From Exiguobacterium sp. s122 (GTDB lineage Bacteria > Bacillota > Bacilli > Exiguobacteriales > Exiguobacteriaceae), in contig NZ_JACSMD010000005.1 in assembly GCF_018618475.1 (NCBI RefSeq), forward strand, positions 18,227-82,226: a stretch of DNA of 64,000 nucleotides, given 5' to 3'. Numbering within the stretch: the first letter of the stretch is position 1; each line of letters starts with the position of its first letter. Of this stretch, positions 44,074 through 52,495 are shown in pieces. Under the pieces are notes generated by a model. That model made no database searches. It had not been told where the DNA came from and saw only the letters and a list, made by a program, of their open reading frames with translations. Both the position numbers and the translations under genes were made by a program.

Positions 44074-44102
44074 TTGTTGTGTCTGAATCGGGGGACTATA
44101 CT
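44074..44102 (+). promoter_or_regulatory. SigA-type promoter of ABC operon
   Basis: -35 TTGTTG (44074-44079), 17-base spacer, -10 TATACT (44097-44102), 60 bases before the ABC ATPase start. Confidence 0.65.
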
Positions 44103-44161
44103 AAAGCTAACTCAACACAATGTCTATGGAATATAGGATGACGTGAAAAAGGAGTAGGCCC

Positions 44162-44890
44162 ATGGATATCCATATACACGACGTCACGAAATCATTTGGC
44201 AAACAGATTGCCATCGACCGTGTCAGTTTCACGATCCATTCCGGGGAAATTTGTTGTCTGCTTGGTCCGTCTGGTTCAGGGAAGACGACACTCATCCGGC
44301 TCATGATTGGTGCGTTGAAAGCAGACGAGGGTACGGTTCAACTTGGCGAGACGTTCATGCCAAACATGAAGATGCTACAGACGATTGGCTTCATGCCACA
44401 AAATGACGGATTGTACGACGACTTGTCGGCCGAGGCAAACCTTGAGTTTTTCGGTTCCATCTATAAGCTCGGCAAGACGAAACTTCAAGCACGCATCACA
44501 GACGTTCTCGCACTCGTCGAGTTGACGGACGACCGGAAAAAGCTCGTCCGACACTTCTCGGGTGGGATGAAAAAACGGCTCTCACTCGCAATTGCCATTT
44601 TGCATCAGCCCGACTTCTTGTTTCTAGACGAACCGACCGTCGGCATCGACCCACTGTTGCGTCGCCAAATTTGGGGTCAGTTTCAAGCAATTCGAGCGAC
44701 CGGAACAACGATCATCGTCTCGACTCATGTCATGGATGAAGTGCAAGAATGCGACCGGGCCGCACTCATTTATAACGGACGTTTGATCGCCTATGACACG
44801 ATCCCGCATCTGTTAGGTCAGACAGACAACGGCCGCGTCGAGGAATTGTTCCTCATCGCCGGGCGAGCAGGAGGGACGAGTCATGCGTAA
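44162..44890 (+). CDS. ABC transporter ATP-binding protein (drug exporter type)
   Basis: 242 residues. Walker A GPSGSGKTT, signature FSGGMKKR, Walker B FLFLDEPTVGIDP, switch His in STHVMDEVQE. The GMKKR signature is common in daunorubicin-type exporters. Overlaps the permease gene by 8 bases. Ribosome binding site AAAAAGGAG. Confidence 0.93.
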   Translation: MDIHIHDVTKSFGKQIAIDRVSFTIHSGEICCLLGPSGSGKTTLIRLMIGALKADEGTVQLGETFMPNMKMLQTIGFMPQNDGLYDDLSAEANLEFFGSIYKLGKTKLQARITDVLALVELTDDRKKLVRHFSGGMKKRLSLAIAILHQPDFLFLDEPTVGIDPLLRRQIWGQFQAIRATGTTIIVSTHVMDEVQECDRAALIYNGRLIAYDTIPHLLGQTDNGRVEELFLIAGRAGGTSHA

Positions 44891-45896
44891 CTTAGCAACG
44901 CGCGTCATCTTTCAGACGCTCAATGACAAGCGGAGCGTCGCTTTGATCTTGATTGCCCCGCTCCTCATTTTGACGCTCGTCTACTTTTTACTCGGGGACT
45001 CGGATTACGTACCGGTCGTCGCGGTCGATGAGAACGTTCCGTCACAACTCCTTGAAGCGTTCGAGGCCGAGACGCTCGACGTTCGGTTAGACGCGGTCGC
45101 CAATCCGTTTGACTACTTGGCAGACCACAAAGACGTTGACGCAGTGTTCGAAGTGACACAAGCAGGGACAACAATCACGCTCCGTGAACCATCGACGAAG
45201 TCCTCAAAGGCGGTACGCGAGATTCAAGCGGCGTTGTCGATATTGAATCCGACGCCCGATGTCGAGATGAATTATGTATTCGGGGAAGAAGGACAGTCGA
45301 CGTTCGACTCATTCGGTTACGTATTCTTATCCTTATTCTCCTTTTTCTTTGTCTTTATCTTGTCGGCGATGGCACTCGTCAAAGAGCGTAGTGGCGGCAC
45401 GCTCGAGCGTCTTTTGATGACGCCAATCAAACGCGGCCAAATCATCTTGGGCTATACGCTCGGGTACGGCGTTTTCGCTGTCGTGCAATCGATTCTAATT
45501 GTTCTCTATACTGTGTACGTTCTCGGTTTGTCCTCGCTCGGTAATATAGGATGGGTCATGCTGACGATGCTCCTCATGGCTGGGACAGCCGTCCTGTTCG
45601 GGGCGACGATTTCCGTGTTCGCCCGTTCCGAACTGCAGGTCGTCCAAATGATTCCGTTCACGATCGTGCCGCAAGTGTTCTTCTCAGGACTCATCCCGCT
45701 CGATCTCATCCCGTATGGTCTCGGCAATTTGAGTTACATCATGCCAATCTTTTACGGGGCCACGGCAATCAAAGAAGTCATGGTATACGGGAATGGGTTC
45801 ACGGGGGTCTGGCCGTATTTTCTAGGACTCGTCATTTATGCGAGTGTCCTCTACTTTTTAAACATGCGCGCGCTCGGGAAGTATCGCGGGCATTGA
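44883..45896 (+). CDS. ABC-2 type exporter permease with large extracellular loop
   Basis: 337 residues. One N-terminal helix, about 140 residues outside the membrane, then five helices. The core motif VKERSGGTLERLLMTPIKRGQIILGY is the ABC-2 coupling region, and ARSELQVVQMIPFTIVPQVFFSGLIP the C-terminal signature. Pairs with the ATPase to export drugs or lipids. Convergent with the DedA-like gene. Confidence 0.92.
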   Translation: MRNLATRVIFQTLNDKRSVALILIAPLLILTLVYFLLGDSDYVPVVAVDENVPSQLLEAFEAETLDVRLDAVANPFDYLADHKDVDAVFEVTQAGTTITLREPSTKSSKAVREIQAALSILNPTPDVEMNYVFGEEGQSTFDSFGYVFLSLFSFFFVFILSAMALVKERSGGTLERLLMTPIKRGQIILGYTLGYGVFAVVQSILIVLYTVYVLGLSSLGNIGWVMLTMLLMAGTAVLFGATISVFARSELQVVQMIPFTIVPQVFFSGLIPLDLIPYGLGNLSYIMPIFYGATAIKEVMVYGNGFTGVWPYFLGLVIYASVLYFLNMRALGKYRGH

Positions 45897-45897
45897 G

Positions 45898-46362
45898 TCA
45901 AAGCGACATCACCCAATGTTGGAACTGTTGAAACACTGGGATATGACCAGCTAGACGAATCACGACGGACCAGGCACCTGTATAAAGAAACGCAGAAATC
46001 GCGTTATAGAGAAAGTACGTGCGAAACGTCAGGGACGTAAAACCGGCGACGTAATGGAGCGGATGACGGAGTCCCGGGATGAAATAGGAGACGAGGACAA
46101 TCCGTGCCCCGTATGTTTCATATAATGTCTTCGCACGGGTTAAGTATCGAGAGTCACGCGTAGAAGACGGGATCACCCGGTGGAGACCGCGACCGACGAG
46201 ATAAAACCAGCTGAAAGCGAGCGTAAAGACGACCCATGTCGAGAAAAAGAGAAACCAACCCGGGTTGGCTACCGTTAAATGCGTCATGATTAAGACGTCA
46301 TCGGATAGTGGGGTAAACATGATGCCGACGGCGAGCATCACGTATTGCATGAATAAGTCCAT
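45898..46362 (-). CDS. DedA-like (VTT domain) membrane protein
   Basis: 154 residues, shorter than typical DedA proteins (about 200). Features: TRAKTLYETYGARIVLVSYFIPGLRHPLHYVAGFT, the conserved F/Y-x-P-G-x-R segment. Four to five helices. The family moves undecaprenyl phosphate or phospholipids across the membrane; here that is inferred. Ribosome binding site GAAGGAG. Confidence 0.82.
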   Translation of the reverse strand: MDLFMQYVMLAVGIMFTPLSDDVLIMTHLTVANPGWFLFFSTWVVFTLAFSWFYLVGRGLHRVIPSSTRDSRYLTRAKTLYETYGARIVLVSYFIPGLRHPLHYVAGFTSLTFRTYFLYNAISAFLYTGAWSVVIRLAGHIPVFQQFQHWVMSL

Positions 46363-46511
46363 CCTGATTCACTCCTTCTGTTGTCTAGTATGTCTAGACA
46401 AACGTAAGGAGTTTTTAGCGTCACCTTAAGAATTCTTAAGAACTTCGACAGAGAGTGTTGCGAGGCGCTCGCTATACTCAAAGTAACCATACAGGAAAAG
46501 GATGGATGGAG

Positions 46512-47066
46512 ATGCCGTTATCGTTTATGAAACAATTTTTCAAGAGACCCCGGGAAGTCGGATCCCTCGTCCCGAGTTCCCGTTACTTATCGGAGCGCAT
46601 GACGCCGACAGACGAACTGAACCGTGCCGATGTGATCATCGAGCTCGGGCCGGGAACAGGTAGTTTTACAAGTGAGATTGTACGGAAAATGCAAAAAGAT
46701 ACTACGCTAGTTTTAATCGAGACGAACCGCGCATTTCTCCATGAATTGCGAGAGCGCTATGGTGGAGACAGACGCATCGTCATCGTCGAGGCGAGTGCTA
46801 CCGAGTTAAAGGAGACACTTCGTCGTTTACACATCGATAAAGTTAATCTCATCATCTCTGGGCTTCCGTTCACAAGCCTTGGCGAGGCACAAACAGCACA
46901 GATTTTACAGGAGGTAAAGGCGGTCTTATCTCCAAGCGAACTGTTTTTAACGTTCCAATATACGAAAATGCGTCACAGGCACTTTCAACATGTGTTTCAA
47001 CGGGTGAGATTTGAACGAGAGTTTCGAAATCTGCCACCTGCTTATTTGTTTCATTGCACAACGTGA
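46512..47066 (+). CDS. Class I SAM-dependent methyltransferase (phospholipid/rRNA-adenine type)
   Basis: 184 residues from the ATG at 46512, nine bases after AAAGGA. SFMKQFFKRPREVGSLVPSS resembles phospholipid N-methyltransferase-like proteins. The SAM-binding motif IIELGPGTGSFTSEI and acidic LVLIETNRAF follow; INLIISGLPFTSLG is motif IV. The IISGLPF motif occurs in PmtA-like and KsgA-like enzymes; substrate is uncertain. The next gene starts 11 bases downstream. Confidence 0.83.
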   Translation: MPLSFMKQFFKRPREVGSLVPSSRYLSERMTPTDELNRADVIIELGPGTGSFTSEIVRKMQKDTTLVLIETNRAFLHELRERYGGDRRIVIVEASATELKETLRRLHIDKVNLIISGLPFTSLGEAQTAQILQEVKAVLSPSELFLTFQYTKMRHRHFQHVFQRVRFEREFRNLPPAYLFHCTT

Positions 47067-47077
47067 GGAGGGATTCC

Positions 47078-47770
47078 GTGCGGACACAACCAACGATTTT
47101 GATTGCGGATGACGATGAGGCGATTCGCGAGTTACTCGCCATCTATTTAAAAAATGAAGGCTACACGTTACGTTTTGCTAAGACGGGACAGGACGTCATT
47201 GAGATTGTGGCAAAAGAACCGATTGATTTGCTCATTCTCGATTGGATGATGCCGGTCATGGATGGGATTGCGACATGTATGGAGATACGAAAGACGCAGT
47301 TCATGCCGATCCTCATGTTGACGGCGAAGACGAGCGATTTGGACTTGATGCAAGGCATCTCTGTCGGGGCGGACGACTATATGAAAAAGCCGTTCAATCC
47401 GCTCGAAGTGACGCTACGGGTGAAATCGCTACTGCGACGATATCGGGATTACGGGGCGGACCAATCGATGCAATCCGGAAAATTGATGTGGAAAGATTTG
47501 ATGCTCGATATGCAGACGAGACAATGTTTAAAAGGCGAGACGTCGATTCGGCTGACGCCAAAAGAGTTTGATATTTTGGCCTACTTCATGCGACACCCGA
47601 ATCAAGTGCTCACGGTCGAACAAATTTACGAGGCGGTGTGGGGCGAGGACGCGTTTGAAGTCGATAACACGGTGATGGTCCACATTACAAAAATTCGCGA
47701 GAAACTAGAAGACACCCCGCGAAAGCCTGCCTATATTCAAACTGTCTGGGGCGTGGGGTATCGCTTATGA
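47078..47770 (+). CDS. OmpR/PhoB-family response regulator
   Basis: 230 residues from a GTG at 47078 with GAGGAGGG upstream; an ATG at 47054 lies within the methyltransferase gene. Receiver domain: acidic DDDE (11-14), phospho-acceptor Asp55 in LLILDWMMP, Thr in MLTAK, Lys in KKPFNPLE. Winged helix C-terminus: IRLTPKEFDILAYFMRHPNQ and VMVHITKIREKL. Overlaps its kinase by 4 bases. The target is unknown; it may govern the neighbouring methyltransferase, DedA-like or ABC genes. Confidence 0.94.
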   Translation: MRTQPTILIADDDEAIRELLAIYLKNEGYTLRFAKTGQDVIEIVAKEPIDLLILDWMMPVMDGIATCMEIRKTQFMPILMLTAKTSDLDLMQGISVGADDYMKKPFNPLEVTLRVKSLLRRYRDYGADQSMQSGKLMWKDLMLDMQTRQCLKGETSIRLTPKEFDILAYFMRHPNQVLTVEQIYEAVWGEDAFEVDNTVMVHITKIREKLEDTPRKPAYIQTVWGVGYRL

Positions 47771-48840
47771 AGGACCGCCTCCTCGTCAAATTGATTGGAA
47801 TCATTCTCATCAATGCCTTGATTGCGACAATCGCATTTTTAATCATGGGCTATTCGTTTAGTTTGTATTACATCGAAAATGAGATCACGCCTAATCCGTT
47901 GACAACGAATCTCGTATTCTTAAGCGTGACATTCATTACGATTTTAATCTTCATTGTCGGGTTCTCATTTATGATGCGAAAGACGCTACGGAAAATTACG
48001 GATCTGTCAGAAGAGATTAAGCAGATTGCGAACGGAGACCTCGGACGTACGGTCGAGGTGAAAGGGCGGGATGAACTGGCATCGCTTAGTGAGAGTGTGA
48101 ACCGCATGTCGCGACAATTGCAGGAGTTATTTGAGAAAGAACGTGCGCATGAAGAAGAGCGGAATCAATTGTTCTCGAACTTGTCTCACGATTTACGGAC
48201 GCCGCTCACCAGTATACGAGGGTATCTGCAACTGCTCGAAGCGGAACGGGTCATGACGGACGTCGAACGGAGCCATTTTAACATTTTAAACGAGAAGACG
48301 ACGCAACTTGAACAGTTGCTCGATCAGTTGATGGACGTGAACCGTCTCTATTCGTCCCAAGTGACGCTAGTGAGACAACGGATGAACCTCAGTTTGTTGA
48401 CGACCCAATTGGCACATGAGATGGGACCGTTGTTTGAAGAAGCGGGACATCGCCTCGAGGTGAATGTGCTCCCTGACGTCTATATTGAGGCAGATCAAGA
48501 GCAGCTCATCCGCGTGTTTCAAAACTTATTATCGAATGCGTTAAAATACGCCACGCATGAAGGACCAATCACGTTGACGCTCACGCAAGACGAAGGCTCG
48601 GTTTTATGGAAGTTGTGTAACGAGACGACCGAACCGACGCTTATGGCGATGGACCATCTATTCGAGCGAACGTACCGGGTAGACGCTTCACGAGGAGAGA
48701 CGCCAGGGGACGGCCTCGGTTTGTCGATTGCGCGTCAAATCATGCTTCTTCACGAAGGGACGTTGACAGTGAGTGCGGCAGACGAGAGCCGAATCTGTTT
48801 TACGGCACACTTTTCATCGACCGACAAAAAAAGCATCTGA
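47767..48840 (+). CDS. Sensor histidine kinase
   Basis: 357 residues. Two N-terminal helices (about 7-30 and 47-70) with only a short 15-residue external loop, suggesting an intramembrane sensor. HAMP about 70-122, HisKA with His141 in NLSHDLRTPLTS, HATPase with N-box FQNLLSNALKYA and G-box GDGLGLSIARQI. Partner of the response regulator 47078. The short loop resembles envelope-stress-sensing kinases tied to ABC exporters. Confidence 0.93.
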   Translation: MKDRLLVKLIGIILINALIATIAFLIMGYSFSLYYIENEITPNPLTTNLVFLSVTFITILIFIVGFSFMMRKTLRKITDLSEEIKQIANGDLGRTVEVKGRDELASLSESVNRMSRQLQELFEKERAHEEERNQLFSNLSHDLRTPLTSIRGYLQLLEAERVMTDVERSHFNILNEKTTQLEQLLDQLMDVNRLYSSQVTLVRQRMNLSLLTTQLAHEMGPLFEEAGHRLEVNVLPDVYIEADQEQLIRVFQNLLSNALKYATHEGPITLTLTQDEGSVLWKLCNETTEPTLMAMDHLFERTYRVDASRGETPGDGLGLSIARQIMLLHEGTLTVSAADESRICFTAHFSSTDKKSI

Positions 48841-48864
48841 GCGAATGCTCGGATGCTTATTTGT
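48831..48864. terminator. Intrinsic terminator
   Basis: AAGCATCTGAGC / GCTCGGATGCTT with GAAT loop; the left arm contains the kinase stop. Also at the 3' end of the small minus-strand gene. Confidence 0.8.
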
Positions 48865-48937
48865 CTTTGAGTAGTAGAGCGACACCCGCTACGAGAAGCG
48901 CGAGTCCGCTAAACAACCGTACTTGATTGCAAGTCAC
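48857..48937 (-). CDS. Small membrane peptide, 26 residues
   Basis: GTG start at 48937 with AGAGGTGAAAG upstream. The product is basic-hydrophobic-basic: MTCNQVRLFSGLALLVAGVA then LLLKDK. One helix, about the length of small regulatory or toxin-like peptides, though these usually have other features. Position downstream of a histidine kinase gene, on the other strand. Confidence 0.5.
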   Translation of the reverse strand: MTCNQVRLFSGLALLVAGVALLLKDK

Positions 48938-48970
48938 TATCTTTCACCTCTGTCCGTCATGATCGTTCGT

Positions 48971-49588
48971 TCACTTTTTAGCAACCCGGAGTTGCGTCTT
49001 GCCCATCTCCCGATAGATAGATAAGATTTCGGTGCCATAGTTGCCTTTAGGCTGCATCGCCCATTTGCGATGGAGCGCTGGCCACGTCGTCGCGGATCCC
49101 CGTTTCACGTAATGGAAGCGTGGGTCGACGCGAGTCATGTTTAAGTCGTCTTTTGAGGCGTACGCTTTCAGATGTTGAATCTGTGCTGTTACACCTTGGT
49201 GTGGAGAACGGAAAAAGTGACCTTTTCTTCCTTTCCCAACTGTGCCGATGCCCGAATAGTTATGTTGTTTCGGTAGCACATCACCTTTGTAGCTGAAGTA
49301 GCCAGTCTCTTTCAACGCTTGTGCGAAAGCGACATCCCCACGAACGCCTTCTTTCGCCCCAATGATGATGAACAGTTTCGCAAGTTCCTCAACCGTCACA
49401 CCTTGGAGGCGGACGTTGTGTGGATTCTTTTGTTTCACGAAGTCGGCCATTTGTTGAGGCGTGACGGTGGATGAACCCATGATAGCACGATTCTCTTTAT
49501 TTGACGAAGCTTCAGCAGACGGCAGCGACAGGAAAGACGAGAGCATGAGTAACGCGACGGTCAAACAAGTGACGAGCCATTTTTTCAT
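48971..49588 (-). CDS. Secreted glucosaminidase-family peptidoglycan hydrolase
   Basis: About 205 residues (a second Met gives one more). Signal peptide MKKWLVTCLTVALLMLSSFL ending before AEASSNK. The rest is the mannosyl-glycoprotein endo-beta-N-acetylglucosaminidase fold (PF01832): KEGVRGDVAFAQALKETGYFSY with catalytic Glu in the KETGYF motif, QHNYSGIGTVG and SPHQGVTAQIQHLKAYA. Role in cell wall turnover. No SH3 or LysM anchor is visible. Confidence 0.9.
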   Translation of the reverse strand: MKKWLVTCLTVALLMLSSFLSLPSAEASSNKENRAIMGSSTVTPQQMADFVKQKNPHNVRLQGVTVEELAKLFIIIGAKEGVRGDVAFAQALKETGYFSYKGDVLPKQHNYSGIGTVGKGRKGHFFRSPHQGVTAQIQHLKAYASKDDLNMTRVDPRFHYVKRGSATTWPALHRKWAMQPKGNYGTEILSIYREMGKTQLRVAKK

Positions 49589-49777
49589 CATCCTTGATTC
49601 CTCCTAAACGATTGAACAAACTATGAAAATAATACCATAAATTAAATGATGGAATTATTTCATTTTGATTAAGAGGGAAAATAACCCAAATTTGTACAAG
49701 GTTATGTTTTATTTGCGTTCGCTAGCGAGTTCTGTTTGCATAAGCCCATAAACGGTTGCTTCGTAGATAGAGCTGAA

Positions 49778-49811
49778 CAAAAAAAACCGCCCCGTGCGAC
49801 GAGGGCGGCTT
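49778..49811 (-). terminator. Terminator of the DHA2 exporter gene
   Basis: GCCGCCC / GGGCGG stem with T-run of eight on the minus strand, 10 bases after the MFS stop. Confidence 0.88.
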
Positions 49812-49820
49812 CTGTGTGCA

Positions 49821-51314
49821 TCAATTTGCTTTTTTGAGTTCTTGATTTTCTTCTTTGAAGTCGAGTTTTTTCACATCCACGCGCTTCACGAAGAATGCGA
49901 GAACGAGCGCGATGATGTTCATTCCGAGAGCGACATAGAACGAGACTTGAATCCCTGACAGGAGGGCTTGCTGTGTCAACGCACCCATCGCACTCTCTGT
50001 GAGTGTCGCTGGGTCGACGCCGCTCATGAGCGATTCGGCTTCGGTTCGTGTCACTGAGTTCATGATTGTCACCAAAACCGCTGTTCCGATTGCACCGGAC
50101 ACTTGTTGGGCCGTGTTGTTGATGGCCGTTCCGTGTGGGTTGAGATGCGTCGGCAATTGGTTGAGACCATTAGTCATGATCGGCATCATGACCATCGACA
50201 TCCCGAACATGCGGAGCGTATATGTCATGACGATATATGTGTACGTCGAATCGAGTTGGACGTGAGCGAGCATATACGTCGAAACGGCTGTAATCGTGAG
50301 ACCGATAATCGACAGCAACTTCGGTCCGAACTTATCGAACAGTTTCCCGGTGATTGGCGACATGATACCCATGATGATGGCCCCTGGGAGGAGCATGAGT
50401 CCGGAGTCGAGCGGCGAGATGCCACGGACGCTTTGGACGTAGGCCGGTGTCAAAATCATTCCGGAGAACATGGCGACGGCGTTGACAATCGCAATAATCG
50501 ATGCGAGTGCGAACATCGGGTATTTATACGCCCGTAGGTCAAGGAGTGGTTTTTCCATGTTGAGCTGACGGATAACGAACGCGATTAAAGCTGCCAATCC
50601 GACAATGATGGTCGTCAAGACGATTGGGTTGTCCCAACCGTCAGAACTTGCCGAACTGACACCATACAAGACGCCACCAAAACCGATTGTGGATAAGACG
50701 AGTGACAAATAGTCGAGCGATTGTTCTTTGTTTTGCACCATGACGTTCTCTGCTTTCCAAATCGCGAGGGCGAGACCGATGATGGCGAGTGGGAGAATCA
50801 TTTCGAACAAGACGCGCCAATCATAATACTCGACGATGTAACCCGAGAGTGTCGGACCAATCGCTGGCGCTGAAATCATGACAAGCCCGAAGACGCCCAT
50901 CGCCGTCCCACGTTTTTCACGCGGGAAACTGACGAGCATGACGTTCATGAGGAGCGGCCCCATCGTCGAGGCGCCGACCGCTTGAATCATTCGTCCTGCG
51001 AGCAACCAGCCGAACGTCGGCGAGAATGCAGCGATGGCTGTACCGGCTGCGAAGATGGCCATCGAGGTGATAAAGAGCATCCGGTTCGAGAAACGTGTGA
51101 TCAGATAAGCAGACGCCGGAACGAGGACTCCCGTCACGAGCATAAAGCCGGTCGCGAGCCATTGCACGGTCGAATAGTCAGCGATCTCTAAGTCGACCAT
51201 GATGGACGGGAGCGCGACGTTAAGTAATGAGTTGTTCAAGAAGGCGATGAACGCCCCTGCGAACAGAACCGCGAGCATAAGATATGGCGGTTTCTTTTGG
51301 AATTCTGGTTTCAT
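49821..51314 (-). CDS. DHA2-family MFS multidrug exporter (EmrB/QacA type)
   Basis: 497 residues, fourteen hydrophobic helices. Signatures: LLNVALPSIMVDL (helix 1 motif), WLATGFMLVTGVLVPASAYL and AGRMIQAVGASTMGPL. Helix 5 region reads GPTLSGYIVEYYDWR. Close in layout to B. subtilis LmrB/EmrY-like exporters. Divergent from a TetR repressor over a shared 27-bp operator. Pumps out drugs or bile-like compounds by proton exchange. Confidence 0.93.
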   Translation of the reverse strand: MKPEFQKKPPYLMLAVLFAGAFIAFLNNSLLNVALPSIMVDLEIADYSTVQWLATGFMLVTGVLVPASAYLITRFSNRMLFITSMAIFAAGTAIAAFSPTFGWLLAGRMIQAVGASTMGPLLMNVMLVSFPREKRGTAMGVFGLVMISAPAIGPTLSGYIVEYYDWRVLFEMILPLAIIGLALAIWKAENVMVQNKEQSLDYLSLVLSTIGFGGVLYGVSSASSDGWDNPIVLTTIIVGLAALIAFVIRQLNMEKPLLDLRAYKYPMFALASIIAIVNAVAMFSGMILTPAYVQSVRGISPLDSGLMLLPGAIIMGIMSPITGKLFDKFGPKLLSIIGLTITAVSTYMLAHVQLDSTYTYIVMTYTLRMFGMSMVMMPIMTNGLNQLPTHLNPHGTAINNTAQQVSGAIGTAVLVTIMNSVTRTEAESLMSGVDPATLTESAMGALTQQALLSGIQVSFYVALGMNIIALVLAFFVKRVDVKKLDFKEENQELKKAN

Positions 51315-51370
51315 ACGAGTTGCTCCTTTATGTTCTGAATAGTTATATACTAGTAAGTGTCGATGTGATG

Positions 51371-51399
51371 ATTTTATACCCGTTGTACAAATAAATCAA
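51371..51399 (-). promoter_or_regulatory. Promoter of the DHA2 exporter gene
   Basis: Minus strand -35 TTGATT (51394-51399), 17-base spacer, -10 TAAAAT (51371-51376). The -35 abuts the TetR operator. Confidence 0.6.
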
Positions 51400-51426
51400 C
51401 CATTTTGAACCGTTAGTTCAAAATGG
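51400..51426. promoter_or_regulatory. TetR-type operator between exporter and repressor genes
   Basis: CCATTTTGAAC-CGTTA-GTTCAAAATGG: perfect 11-bp arms about a 5-base centre. It overlaps the tetR promoter, whose -35 TTGAAC is at 51405-51410 and -10 TATACT at 51427-51432. Confidence 0.85.
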
Positions 51427-51468
51427 TATACTTAAGCTACAAACTAAGCAGAACGGAGCTAGTAGGAT

Positions 51469-52341
51469 ATGAAAGATAAGAAACGAAAAGTAGCAGATAT
51501 TGCGATGAATCTCTTCATTGAGAATGGCGTCCAACAGACTTCAGTGCAGGAAATTATTGAACGAGCCAATATCTCAAAAGGAACGTTTTATAATTATTTC
51601 GCCTCGAAGACAGACTGTGTCGCAAACATCCTTGAAAACTTGCGCTATGACGCGGGGCAACGCCGGATTGAAATGCAGATGGGCCGAGATAAACGTGACA
51701 AGGATGTCTTTATCGAACAAATCTCGATCCTCATCCAATTAAATGAAGAACGTAATCTTCATGCCTTGTTCGAGTCAATCATGTCCGCAAATGAACCGGA
51801 GTTAAAGAAACTCGTCTTACAGCATCGTGTGTATGAGATTGAATGGCTCGCAATGCGCTTGACCGAAATCATCGGGGAAGAGATTCGGCCGTACTCTGTC
51901 GAATTGACGGTACTTTTTAACGGGATGTTGCAGCACATCTTATTCACCCTCCGGATTACGAACACGGCCTATTCGATTCAAAAGCTCGTCCGAAACTTAT
52001 ACACCTATGTGGAGTTAATGGCAGCCCGTATGATTGAGACGAACGAACACATATTGAATCCGGTAACCGTCGATCAGATGCGCGGGACGACGGATAAAAA
52101 TCTTGTCACGAAAGAAGAATTGATTGAGATGGCCGAACGAATCGGCGCTCACGTGAATATGACGGAGGAACAGGAGGACTTGTTTGAAGCGATTACTTAC
52201 GAGCTGCATCAACCGCGTCTCCGGAAAATCGTTCTTGAGCAACTGTTGAAGCCGTTCCAACGTCTCTTTAAAGGTGTGACGGGCGAGACAGAAGTCCAAA
52301 AATTTACGAACCTCGTCTGGTTATATACGCGGACGCACTAG
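51469..52341 (+). CDS. TetR/AcrR-family transcriptional repressor
   Basis: 290 residues, longer than the usual 190-220. Helix-turn-helix: VADIAMNLFIENGVQQTSVQ, EIIERANISKGTFYNYFASK. The ligand-binding domain is all helical with an extra C-terminal part of about 80 residues (MTEEQEDLFEAITYELHQPR), not explained. Autorepression plus control of the divergent DHA2 exporter through the 51400-51426 operator is the natural reading. Confidence 0.92.
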   Translation: MKDKKRKVADIAMNLFIENGVQQTSVQEIIERANISKGTFYNYFASKTDCVANILENLRYDAGQRRIEMQMGRDKRDKDVFIEQISILIQLNEERNLHALFESIMSANEPELKKLVLQHRVYEIEWLAMRLTEIIGEEIRPYSVELTVLFNGMLQHILFTLRITNTAYSIQKLVRNLYTYVELMAARMIETNEHILNPVTVDQMRGTTDKNLVTKEELIEMAERIGAHVNMTEEQEDLFEAITYELHQPRLRKIVLEQLLKPFQRLFKGVTGETEVQKFTNLVWLYTRTH

Positions 52342-52361
52342 GCTAAAATTGTATAGATCTG

Positions 52362-52396
52362 AACCTACTTAAAACTATTTAAGTGGGTTTATTTTC
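52362..52396 (+). terminator. Terminator after tetR
   Basis: AACCTACTTAAA / TTTAAGTGGGTT stem with ATTTT. Confidence 0.8.
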
Positions 52397-52495
52397 GTTA
52401 ATCAAATTTAGAAAAATGAAGAGTTGTCTGGGAAATATGGGTAAATATCTATAACGAATCACCCGGATTTAAATTTTAGAGAGGGGGCATTAGCG

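Noticed and set aside
49592..49777. Possible c-di-AMP riboswitch before the glucosaminidase gene
   Set aside because: Cell-wall hydrolase genes often carry one, but the conserved core could not be found in this AT-rich leader.
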